Positions 24,101 to 36,100 of a stretch of DNA of 64,000 nt are shown in pieces (positions within the stretch are counted from its first letter, which is position 1; every line of letters begins with the position of its first letter). A program made the position numbers and the translations under genes. Where the stretch lies: positions 5,859,501-5,923,500 of the forward strand of contig JASJOG010000003.1 of the NCBI GenBank assembly GCA_030142905.1, read 5' to 3'. The DNA comes from Heliopora coerulea. Its lineage: Eukaryota; Cnidaria; Anthozoa; Scleralcyonacea; Helioporidae. The notes under the pieces were generated by a model. It was not told where the DNA came from. It saw only the letters and a program-made list of their open reading frames with translations, and made no database searches.

Positions 24101-26373
24101 CTCATTAAGTTCAGTCAAAAACGATTTGTGCCGACAGTTTCAGTTGGTGTGAGTGCTACTGAAATATATTGGCGTGTCAACGATACAACGTATTCCTGTT
24201 ACGAGTAGAAAGGTGCAGAGGTCGATTTGCATAGATGCATTTTTACCAAGTTCCATTTTTCAGACAGTTGTTTCGTAATTTGATATTAAAGACTTTAAGT
24301 TTCCAATAATGAACTGCGATTACGGTTGTAAAATTTAACCTAACGGTAACTGGTGATACCCATGCAAAGTCAAAACTGCGGATATAGCATAACACCGATG
24401 CAGTGTTCTGTCTTTTCAGAAGTAAAGGAGTGATGCAAGTAATATTTAATGTGATCTTGGCTTTCCTAAGGCTCTCTGGCCAATTTTTCACGCCGTTCGT
24501 TTAATTTTGTATGAAATTCTATTTGTTAACCCTTTAATGCCCACAATTTTCCCTTTGTTCTTCGTTCTGTCGTTGTTCTTGCTTTGTTCTCTCATTCGTT
24601 GTTTTGTTCTAGGTGTCCGACAGATCGGGCACTGAGCGGTAAAGGCTTAAAAGACGTTGCCGTACTCTCAGTGGTTGTGATTTCTTGAAGTTCTTAATAG
24701 TTACATGTGGCACGTCATGGGCGATCTGGAACAGTTGGTCCTTATTTTAGTCCGTTAGGGTTGAGCTGAATCTCCGGTGGGCCGATATGTTACTGGTCAG
24801 CGTTGCCATTCCGTTTATTGCACGGATGACATGCCTCAGTTGTCACTAATGCTTGACCGTTATAAATTATCCTCAATCACTTATTCCCAAGGATTAATTA
24901 CCCCTAGAAACTATTTCTCTATACTGATAAAGTGTCCTTTGGAACTAGAAATGTACTTCGTTCTGTTGAACTCCATTGAATATAATAAATGTAACGCACT
25001 TTATACAATTTAAATAAATAAAATTTAATGACATTCCAAATTAGAAAAACGGCATGCATCGAGGCTTGACAGGCATGAAGATGGTCAGCTGGATCTCGTT
25101 TGGTCAACGAAAACGTGCAAAACTAAACAATAGGATAGTTGGTGATCCTGGTTTAGCTGGGTTCACTTTTTGGACAACCAGCACCAGAATTTAACTGGTA
25201 CTGGTAGGTGAAACACTGAGAGTGACCGCACCATCTGCAAAGTAATAGTTGTGGGTTTGAATCAATGAAATATATTTAATTACAACCACGCAGGACCCGG
25301 GAAAGGATAACGGTAAAAACCTTTGTTTACAATTGATATGGCAGTAAAAAGTTCAAAGTTGATCTATACCTTTCTATACAAGTTAATCTTCTATTAACTA
25401 ATCACCGTAATAATTTGAACCTGTGTGAATGTAGTTATTTTGCTGTAGCTTCAATGAGTAACAGATCACTCGTTAAGGAGACAGTAGAAGTAGAATAACA
25501 TGTTATGGTGTTTCAATTAACAAACCTTATCTTATCTTGCTGCATCCAAACGGCCGGTCATTTTATCTGTGCTGACAATTAAGATTTTCACGTACGACAG
25601 TCGCCGACCAAGGGACCGTTCTCACAGGACTGGTAGCATGTCATCGTAACCGTAAGCCGGAACGTAAAAAAAGACGTCCCGCATTAGTTGTATGGAATGG
25701 TTTACCCCAAACACGTCTATCACAGTACGACACGTTAAGCGTTCTATGTAAACAGGCTATGAAAGGTTACTTTTCTCGCAGCATAGCTCACGGTTATGGC
25801 GATGAGTTATAAATGGACCTTAACGCAGATGTTCGGCGTAGTTTTCTTGGATCGATGTAAACCTAAGCTTTGATTTTATTGACGTGGAAAAGCTGTATGT
25901 TTTATGCAGATGAATGTAAGAAATCTTCAATAAAGTTTTTTTTAAGTATGTGAAGTTGTTGTTTGGCCAAGCAACCTCTTCGTAAATTCTCATGCTCGCC
26001 CTCAACATTGCAATGGTAGGCAAGGTGGTTTTTGGTGTTTTCTTATAACGAAAACCATTTTCCCCCGCTGGGTTACTTTTTGAACACCAGTTAGCTGACA
26101 ATTTATGAACGTCTGGTAAAATAGCTTATATTACTACGGACAAGTGGGCGAGACCTTTTGCCCTCTTCGGATATTGGCAATTTTGAAAATTGTCAACAGT
26201 TAGACGAAAACATTGTGATTACCGTATTTTGATTAAAAATATCTCCAATATATAGGATTGGCTGTCTGGTTCTTAACTATTTACATTTAACCACGCTGAC
26301 TCGTTTATCTTTAAAACTGCCTGTATCTATTGGTGAATGGAGCACATGCTTTGTGTTAGCTTTTCATTTCTAA
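21128..26373. other. Non-coding interval between exons 1B and 1C
   Basis: About 5 kb of AT-rich sequence with no supported gene. It contains an exact 19-bp inverted repeat (CTGAATACAACTACCAGAA near 21638 and its inverse near 21753) and three tandem copies of AGCTCAACCTTTTTT around 23632-23668. Confidence 0.45.
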
Positions 26374-26815
26374 ATGGATACGAAGATAGAAAGAATGCCA
26401 GGGAGTGTCGTAGAGCTTGTACAAAGGCGGAAATTGAAGTGGGCGACTGCCGTCAACAAACACATTTCGTCCGAACGTAGTATTGAGAATAATGGCCCCG
26501 ACGACGCTGTAGATGAAAACCCAAAATATTTTGCATATTCTTTGCGAAACCCTTCTGTTTCTAACTACTGTGGCTTAAGATCAAGGCTTCGCCAAGCTTC
26601 CGTGCCGTGGTTACAATCGTTCCTGGACTCTGGAGGACTTGATTCTCTCTTTTCAGCCCTGGAGATGCTCGGCACACGGACACGAGCCTCGTCTACAGTG
26701 GTTACAACCTTTTTACAAATGGAGTGTGTTTCTTGCATCAAATCCGTTATGAATACGAAGACAGGATTGGATTTTATGTTAGAAAACAGAGAGTTGTCCC
26801 GCCTTTTAACTGAAG
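26374..26815 (+). CDS. INF2: INF2-like formin, first coding exon 1C (proximal)
   Basis: ATG at 26374 ([13 protein letters not shown]), 442 bp, phase-1 end before donor GTTGAT. It contains [37 protein letters not shown] and [20 protein letters not shown], the best INF2-type signature of the three upstream first exons. It is the closest to exon 2 (1.04-kb intron), and so is the default start of the gene. Some versions of this exon in relatives may have longer 5' coding; here no upstream in-frame ATG is needed. Confidence 0.85.
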
Positions 26816-29800
26816 GTTGATACTTTGTATTTATATGTTTGTGTAAAAAAAAAAATATTCATCCCGACCGTGACATATGGCCACTTTGTAGATAAGAAAA
26901 AAATAATTTCCCACTGAAATTAATGCGATTTAGTAACATCTCAATTCTCAAATGCTAGGTTTAGATTTGTTGCGTGTTTGTTCTTTCTTTGGTTCTTTTA
27001 CTGAATTCATTCTGGTGCAGACCGTCATTCATGTTTTATGTTGTTTGAGGCCAACGGTTTTATTACACTTAGGGAATACTGCTTGGATTAGGAATCATAT
27101 TAGAGTCTTTAATTCGTTTTCGTTCGAGATGACCTCCTAAGTTGAATAAAATCTTGTAGTGCAAGCCGGAATAAAGCCGGAAAAAACACGCTTTGGACTA
27201 ACTGAATCTTTCCTACATGGAATGCGAAAGAGACGTGGACATTAATGCGTACGGCTTTTGATCGATAAATGTTTTGCACATAATGAGCCCCGTCCACATG
27301 TATAAGTTTTTGTATGAAAACGCATACTTTTCTCGTCGTTTTGGCCTCCCGTCTGCTTGTAAACGGCGTTTTTGGTCGCCTAAATCGGACGCTTTCGAAA
27401 ACGCTCTCCAAAATGGAGCGATTCGAAAACGCTGGCTTATTGTTTTCGTGTGGACGGCGAAAATGGAGACTTTCGAAAACGATGACAACACACCGTCATG
27501 GCCTTAGCCTCCTACGCATGCTTCGTAGACAGACAGTGGCGTTTTCGAGTCGTTGGTGCGTTTACTTGTGAACGGAATGACGGGTGAAAAAAACTTCAAA
27601 ACCGTCGTGAGGACGGAAAACTTTTGTTGCGTTTTCATATAAAAACTTATATACGTGTGGACGGAGCCTTAATTAATTTAGTTAGTTAATTTCATTATTT
27701 ACCGTATTCATGACACTCCCCAAACTCCTTTAGTTCACTTTATCGTAAATAATTGCTATAATTACTGAATTTATGAGGAATTTTGTTTCGTGAAACCTTT
27801 CCTAATAAGGTCTTAGTTCTACTTCAGTTTTAACGTTCTGTTGTTTTTGCTCTTAGCTTTAGACACGGACAACATAATGCTAAAGAAACAAGTTTTTGAA
27901 CTTCTGTCAGCACTCTGTGTATATTCCGAGATGGGATACAAAATGGCTATAGACGCTTTAGCACATTACAAGGTAAATTAGAAGTTTCTTTAAACAGCTA
28001 TAATTATGTTTCGTTGGATTTATGTTAGGACAGTCGTTGTTATCATTGGGTTAATTTCTCCGAATTTTGATTTGAATTATGTGCAAATGACTTTAAATTG
28101 TATTACTTCCATTCAGCAGCTTTTACTTCGTTTTTACTTTTTTACTACGTTTTGCTTCTGCCTCATATGTGAACATTGATTTGTGTCGTTCACCCTGGGT
28201 TGTGATGCCTGTCACTTGTAATGAAATGTTAATTTAAGATATAAATTAGAGCAAGAGTTATTTGAAATAATGTATAGTTCCGTGAATCTCTTATTACAGC
28301 AATATATGCAACATTAATGGAGGATTTAGTAATCCGTTTCGCAAATTTCATTATTTGTGTAAATTCTATGTTGTGATGGTGGGTTGGCATTAGAGTAACG
28401 TTAACCAGTCAACAAAATCAGATTTTGGTCGATGATTAGGGCCCGATTGTTCTGAGGGCGATTGGATTGCCTAAATCCTGGATTAAAGAAAATTTGCAGA
28501 CTAATTCTGGCGATAAAGTTAAGAAAAGATACAAGCTTCTATGAAAAACTTTGAAAGTATTTAATTGGGCTCGACTGCTCAAGGAAAATATAAGCAACTA
28601 AACAACCACATTAAGGCTCTGGCCAAACGAATGCAACATCGCAATTCAACATCGTACAACGTTCAATGCAACATGTTGAACTCGTTTGGCCGCCATGTTA
28701 CATCATGTTGTATGATGTTGTATGATGTTGAACGAAGTTTGACTTCCATCAAACATTTGATGCAACATCATTCAACAATTTTGCACTCGCGCACGCGTTG
28801 CACGTCATCTCTTAGGCAAGGGCAACGGGTAGTTTGGCCTAAAATTCGGGATCATTATTCGTCCCAAATTTTTAATCTCCACAATTCGGGTCCGCAGCGC
28901 ACAACATGCTGCATTTGTTTGGCCATGCAGTACAACACCATCCATCAAAGTTGAATTCAACAATGTTGAATGATGTTGCATTCGTTTGGCCAGGGCTTAA
29001 CTCTTTTCGTGCAAGTCTTGGTCTCTAGCCATCGATAACATAGACGGAATAAGAACTAAATCATCACCACTTTAAAACCTGGTTTGCACGAACAACATAA
29101 ACATAAGGACAAGATCTATACGAAAACGGAGCATGATACCTCCTTTGGGACTTGCGAAGATAAAACGACAAGAATTTTTCCTTGTTTCGTCTTTTGTTCG
29201 GCTTTTGGCTTATGCTTGGATTACGATCTTATGCTTATGCTTATGCTTACGACAATCCTTACGTTGCAGGCTTGACTTCATTCCTTTGTTTTGCCTTTTG
29301 TTTTTGTCTTTATATATGCTTGTGCTTATGCTCATGTGTAAACCAGGCTTAAGCTATGTGGAAAGTGTTGCATGCTATGTTGGTGCTGATATTAATTAGC
29401 CATTTGTGGGCACACTAGCATGATTTTTATAGAATACGAAGATGTACGATTTTTTAATTATTTTGTTGTGTGCTGGAAGGGACTGCACTAATTAATCACA
29501 GTCTTACAGAAGAACTATGACAAGGATTCCCATTTTGACCTCATAAGTTGGTTAGAATTTAGATTGATTTTCCATTCTATTGAATAGCGCGAATGAAGGA
29601 AAATTATGAGGAATTGAACGCGCGCTATTCAATAGGATGGAAAATTATGAAGAAATGTCATCCCTATTCAAACAGGACTAAACGCTGCCACTTGTGCATC
29701 TACGAAAAATTTCTTATCATCTGCCATCCGGAACGGAGTTCTCTCAACAAAAGGAATGAACTTATATCTACTTGCTGGCACCGCAAGAAACATTTACTTT

Positions 29801-30143
29801 GTAACAGATAATTGTCACTGTCTCTACCTGTAATACGAACCAAATACTACACACAAACATCTTGACGTCACAAACCAACCACAGATCTCAAGTTTACACG
29901 CCAAACACAGCATTCACCTGACGAGTGTGGCAAGCTTCGGACTTGTCATACGAAACAGTTCTGTAGTGAATAAAAGTTCTTATGAAGTAACCAAATCTTG
30001 TGTTGCGATTATTCCACTCTACCTCGGTATTGAGCGCTCTGCACCCATATGACTTTGTTATTGATACTTGTTATCAACACATATATCTATATATATATAT
30101 CTATATATATATATATATATCTATATATATATATATATATATA

Positions 30144-30176
<33 letters not shown>

Positions 30177-33100
30177 ATATATATACATATATTTACTTAT
30201 ATTTTTTTCTGTTCTTTTTCAGTCTACAAAGGGCCAACGATATCGTTTTAGTGTAATTGTGAATGAGCTGAAACATGCGAAGACCAACCCTTACAAGGCC
30301 ACTTGTTTGGCCTTCATTAATTCCATTATTATAGCGAGTGAAGAATTTGATGAAAGAGTACGTATCAGAAATGAATTTGTTGGTAAGTAAAGCTATTTTT
30401 ATCACTTGCATTGACATTGTTATTGAGTCGTTGAGCGTACGCACAATTGGAGAAGGGGTTGGTTTATGAGTCGACTTTATTTTCCGCCTTCGGTGTCATT
30501 ATTAAACGAAATCAGTTCCCTTGAAGTGTTTCATGCTAATGTATGTGTGCCACGACAGTAGACGTCGTTATACCAGAAACACTATTGATATGGTAACATG
30601 TCAGTTCCCGCATGTATCTCTTCTCAAACAACAATTGTACATTTGCTGTCACCCTCAGGAAAGGGAGTATTCTGTTCTTTTGCTTTCATGGCATGTATGA
30701 TTTGAACGAAAATATGCCTGATTCAGCAACCAAAAACAGAAAATGAATACAAACTGATCGAAAACAAGTTCTTGTTTGTTTTACGAATGTGAGTGATCTT
30801 GTGACTCACCATTTAATACAATACTATTTTCATTTAACTCTTTCCCGGCGGGATAAGACTTGGTTGATTTTAGTTTGGCTAATGCCAGACGATTTTACTC
30901 ATCAATAAGAGAGCTCCTGCTGTATGAATTTTGACAGTCAAAATACTCTTTTAACCTGAAGTTCATCTACTTTGGCTGCGTCATTTGTCACCCAATGTTT
31001 GTTGGATTGTTAAATATTCTGATCAAATCCAGTTCTTACGATCTGGTATCAATTAAAACAGCCTCTTAATTTTCAAGCCTTTTCCAAGTTTTTGCGTGCA
31101 TGCCAAACATATCATAACTTCAGGCTGCAGTTTACTACTAGTAAACTTTTCTAAAGTTTACTTGGCTGAAGTTTACCACCAGTAAAATTTTCGAAAATGT
31201 TCACAATCGATCGAAAATAGTAAACACCAAAAAGAAAACGAATATGCAGTTACCAAATTGGGAAAACAGTCGTAAGGGAACAGTGTAAATAACCATAACA
31301 GTTCCTTCATCTTTCCCACTTAAAGTCTCATAAGTCTGGTGAGTAGCCTGAAACCTCAAAATCGTGGCTTGATGTGAGGGGAAAATGTCACTTACTTTCC
31401 TTTAGAATTCCTAAAATATATTAAATATGTGTGGCAATGATTATGAGCGACGATTACAAAGAGCGTAACAGATCATTAACCATTTTCTGTGGTGAAGAGG
31501 TCACCACCCTTACCTGCAAACTGGGAGACCTGGGTTTGATGCTTTGCTGGACCATTACTTAAAGTCTTAAAATAATTGTCTAACGACATTTAAATCATAA
31601 AGCCCTGGTTTCTCTGTCAATTGGCTGCCTAGCCATTGAGAGTAATACGCATGCCAAAACCCAGGAGAATCGAATAATTTATAAAAAAATTATATCAAAA
31701 TTTCCACTCTTGCCTCATTTGTTTATTTGAGGAATAATACATGTAAGCGTTTACACTCGACTACATGAAGTAAAATCTCTGTTAAGAAGAAGTTAATTTT
31801 TGAGTTTCAGAACCCCACATTTTAAGACATGGTGCGAAAAACGCACCTCTTGGTCCTCCGGCTGCAAATAGAAGCCGCAATCCAACAAATTTCTACTGAA
31901 GTACTCTACCAACTGAGCTAAAGCTATTTTTAGAAATAGTTTGCACGAAGGATTCGGTATTTTACTGGGTATATCCAATAACCACAGTTTAGTGACCGTA
32001 TTTTCATAGTTTAATAGGGAACTTGAGATCCAGAAGACATGGCTCCATGACAGTGACCATGATCATGGTGCCTTGGGGGCGACGACGTACTGAACTTTGT
32101 TACGACTAGAAGATTTAATGCCTGTAAAACTGCATGTGAAGGCAAACATGGGATCTTTGGGTCGTCAAACATGGGGTCGTCAGTTTCAGTCTTTTAATTA
32201 CGCCGTCATTTTGGCGTTGATCAACGTCAACCTAGGTAAGTCAGTTATGTCTGGAAGGCTGACCTCACTCAATTATTGGGCCAAAAAGCGAAGGCAAACA
32301 TGGCAGACATGGGGATCTTTTTGGACTTCAGTTTCAGGTTCTTACGTGGTCACCGACGTCAAACTGACTCCCAAATGACGACGTTTGGAATTAAAACCAC
32401 AGATCTACATGAAGTAAATGCGAATGCCTTCGCAAATGACTTACGGAGAATAAATAGAGCGTCGGAAAAAGGGTTGTGTCAGCAGTGGTCTTTTTTCTCA
32501 TACCACATACCTCTGACCTCAGAGAAAGAGAGGTATCGCTATATGACAACTCGACAGAAGGCTTGTTTGTGAATTTTCTTTTAGACCCAATTTTCGTAAA
32601 GATGAATATCTCATTTTAAGCTTCTGGTAGCGACGTTTTACGTAACTACCTGCAAAATAACTTGCTTGGACTTGTTAGCTTTTTAAAATAAAATTCAAAA
32701 ACCTCGTCAATTTGCTTCTTTTTTCCCTGCTTGATTGACGTCGTCCTCGATGTTGGTTTTTCCTGTCATAAAGAGGCTGTCAAAATAAAACATTCTGATA
32801 AACGACGGGTTAAGAAGAGTCAACATCAAAATTTGATAGAAGACCAAGTTAAAAATCAGTTCAAGTTAGTTATTTTTCCTTCTAAAAACTTACCAAATAG
32901 GGTCAAAGTGAGATGTTCCGTCGTCAACTGCAATCTTCACTTTAAAATGAGAAAAGTTCAATGTATGGAAAACAGCTGACACATCGCATAAAAATCCTTT
33001 CCAAAACAAGCGTTCGTTCCACTTGTAATTTACTTATACACCGTATGTCAGCGGTATCGAACGTGACAGAAAGGGCTTCTGCTGACGCCAGCTTATATTC

Positions 33101-36100
33101 GACACTTTTTGCGCAGACCCCGATGTCCAGTTATGCAGGTCAGTGAAATTGAGATTGACATGCAAAAGTCCCTCATGTCTGCCACATTGGCTTCAATTTT
33201 TTGATTGGTAGTCAGCCCTTCGGTTAAATCTTTAGGTGACAGAAACTGACGGCCAAAAGGCATCCATGTGCGCCAATTTTTGTCTCACTTTTTCGTTCAA
33301 TCGCTGACTGAAGTCGGCCTTCCTGTTATAATAGAATTCTTATAATAGAATTCGTTATAATAGAGTGGGGTTATCGTCTCAATGATAAATGTGCACTTCT
33401 AATTCCAAGCAAATGCATTAGATATTCATTTTGGAGTTTTGTTACATTAAATTCGGTAAGTTGACCTTGTAGAGAAAACAGTTACGACCAGGGTGAGCCA
33501 TCGGTTCAGTGGCGCAACTAGGCATCAAGGGGCTCGTGGGGTAGATTACTTGATGTTCCCTATCAAGGTCGATGCCGACGATACGGAAGACGTACGGGTG
33601 GTAATTTAAAGATATTAGGTAAACAAAAGCAGCTTGTATTTATTACTCAATATTATTCTTAAAATGACGCCTGACTGGCATACCATTAACTACTATTTGG
33701 AGTATCAAAGCAGCTCACAGTGTAGCTTTAAAACACAAGGAAGAGAATCACAGTACAGGATTTTATCTGTAAAGTTCAGGGGTATTCAGTGAAAATTTTT
33801 CCGCCTTTTCATTTTCATTCTTTGGTAAATCTGTCACACATAAATAGATCGATTATTAAAGAGGTGGCGGATCAAACTTTTGCCTTAATGTGACTGTTCG
33901 ATCTTACTGCGAATTGAAAATAATTTGAAACTTTATTTCAGCAAGTTAATGCTGTCATGACATGAAAATAATAATGACGTCACAAAATGCTTGAGGCCCC
34001 TAATTAATTCCGTTTGCTCGGGGCCCGTGCATGGGCTTTACCCATCCTTTCCACCCTGTAATTGGGCCACTGCATTGTTGGCACGTGCGCATATAATAGT
34101 ACGAGTAGTGTTGTATACGCATATTTTACAATACAAAGTCATTATTAATATTAAGGAATAGGATATAACTTAAAATTTAGCCGTCTTTTGCTCCGTCAAG
34201 AGCCAAGGAAACTCTTTAAACGTGGAAGGGGACGACACGTAAAATGGGGACAAGAAAGCAGGAAAATCATGAAATTACTAGCTGGGACGCACCATTCTCA
34301 AATTTACTGTATAAGAAATCGGTGTTGATTCAGGTGGAAAAAGCGTCCTTGAAATCCAACCTGTGTAGACAACACAATATTTCAATACTTGACAAGCAAT
34401 CTATCTGATTGAAACATCTGTGTTTAATGAAATTTTGTCATGTTGGTATTTTGTTTTTTTAACACTATTTTTCTTCTACTGAGGACACATGTTGTTCCAG
34501 TTAGTGGGCTCGTTCATCCAAGGAAAGGATAATTTCATTACGGAAAGAGGGCGCTTTTATTCCGTAAAAAGAGACCTTCGCCTATTTAAAAAAATGGGGA
34601 TATCAAGTGCTTACTGTGCCACCCTGTCGGTCTCGCGGCCCTCGAGCTCAGTTTTTTTTACATTTTCCGTATTTTTGTTGTGTCAGAAAGATGTAAAACA
34701 ACAGAAATAAAAGATCGTACTGGAATGTTTCTGGGACATCAGACGAGCTACGATCGCTAACTGTGAGCAAAACCGAATTATTTACTTTGCATTTCGGTAA
34801 CAAAATAACAACTTATACTCTCTCTATTCGATGTAAGCGACACTTTTCTGAGGTATTGCTGTGAGGAAAACAGAGAAATGCAAGGACTACCAATGCTATT
34901 TTTGGTTGTTAAAGTTTGTTTACAAATACTGTAATGCCGGAAACTCGATACCGCGAAAGGTTTGTTAATATTTAAAGATATCTGCCTTCTTTGCTTGATC
35001 AGTTTCCTTTGTTGTTACTCCACACGAGTTAATTTTACCCCCTTAATGTTTATTATTGGTGTTCATCCCCATAAACCCTTTGTTAGCACATAGGCAACGC
35101 ACATGATAGTTGGTGAACTATTTTGCGTCTCTTTTGTGTTTTGCAGGCTTGCAACTGCTTGATATCCTGAATGAAATAAGGTAAGTGATCAATAACTATT
35201 TACCAAATTTCACTTAAAATCCACTGTGAAAAGTGACATCCTAAAACAACTCTTTTAGTACCAAATTAGGTTTCCAAACGACGTAAAATCTTTCCTTTAA
35301 TTATGTGCTATTATGGACAGAAGGTCGTGACGTCATATAGGGGAAAAGGAGGTGTCAGGACAATAATTTTTATCAGTATTACCGCTAGAGCTCTGTTACG
35401 TTTATTTCAAATATTATGATGAAGACAAGATCTCAGAATTGAGTTTTCCTTCATTTTTGTTTGCTGATATAGACATACACACGATAACGAATTACGGATT
35501 CAGCTTGATGTTTTTGAAGATGAACTCTTGAAAGATGAAGACGATTATGTCACCCCAGAGGGAGTCGATTTGAACAACCATGTTGACGTTTTTCACGCTT
35601 TGTTGAAACAGGTAAACAGTGTAAGAAATCTATTTGTTCTCATGTCAACTAAAAAATACCAAAAGCAAATCTTATAAAACCAGGCAAAAATAATGCTTCC
35701 GCATTCAAAGCATGTTTTTAATTCAGGACACTCACATATCCGTCTTCTTGAAGACAAGGAATTTCAAAAGACTGTAATTTCCAAAATGACCACAATTGTT
35801 TTTTCAAGACAAAACTGACCATTGGCTTTTAGAAGTAGTCAAGTGTCTGAATGGTCCTTAAAATCTTCGACTCTATAGATGACCGCCGTTGAGGCTGTCA
35901 AGACGTCGGCCACTACAGGCACCATTATCAGTCTTTCTTAAGACTTCTCTAACCTGTACGATAAACTTTCACCAACGTGTACTGATTTTTTCGGGTTGGA
36001 ACAATTTAAATACTCACGTAATATGTTTACAAAGACCAGGGAAAACTGGGAAAATGGTTATGAATACACTGTTCCGTTTATTTTCTAATTTCGGAGTTAA

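Larger units (their letters stand above)
27973..30222 (+). other. Intron 2 with two MITEs and a TA microsatellite
   Basis: No gene besides repeats. The acceptor (TTCTTTTTCAG) lies about 30 bp after a TA tract. Confidence 0.65.
30383..35146 (+). other. Intron 3 (4.8 kb) with three old repeat insertions
   Basis: Non-coding. It contains a partial CTTTCCCGGCGGG-type MITE near 30839, a decayed tRNA-like stretch on the minus strand at about 31890-31930 (CTCTACCAACTGAGCTAAAG on +), a diverged long-inverted-repeat element (32248-33226) and a hAT-type MITE (33507-34072). Near 33338 TTATAATAGAATTC is repeated three times. Confidence 0.6.

Noticed and set aside
30000..30390. ORFs rich in Tyr and Ile
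   Set aside because: Translation of a TA microsatellite; only 30223-30382 is a real exon.
31793..31978. Minus-strand tRNA-like region in intron 3
   Set aside because: Only a box A-like stretch is recognisable and no T arm folds; too decayed to list as an RNA gene.
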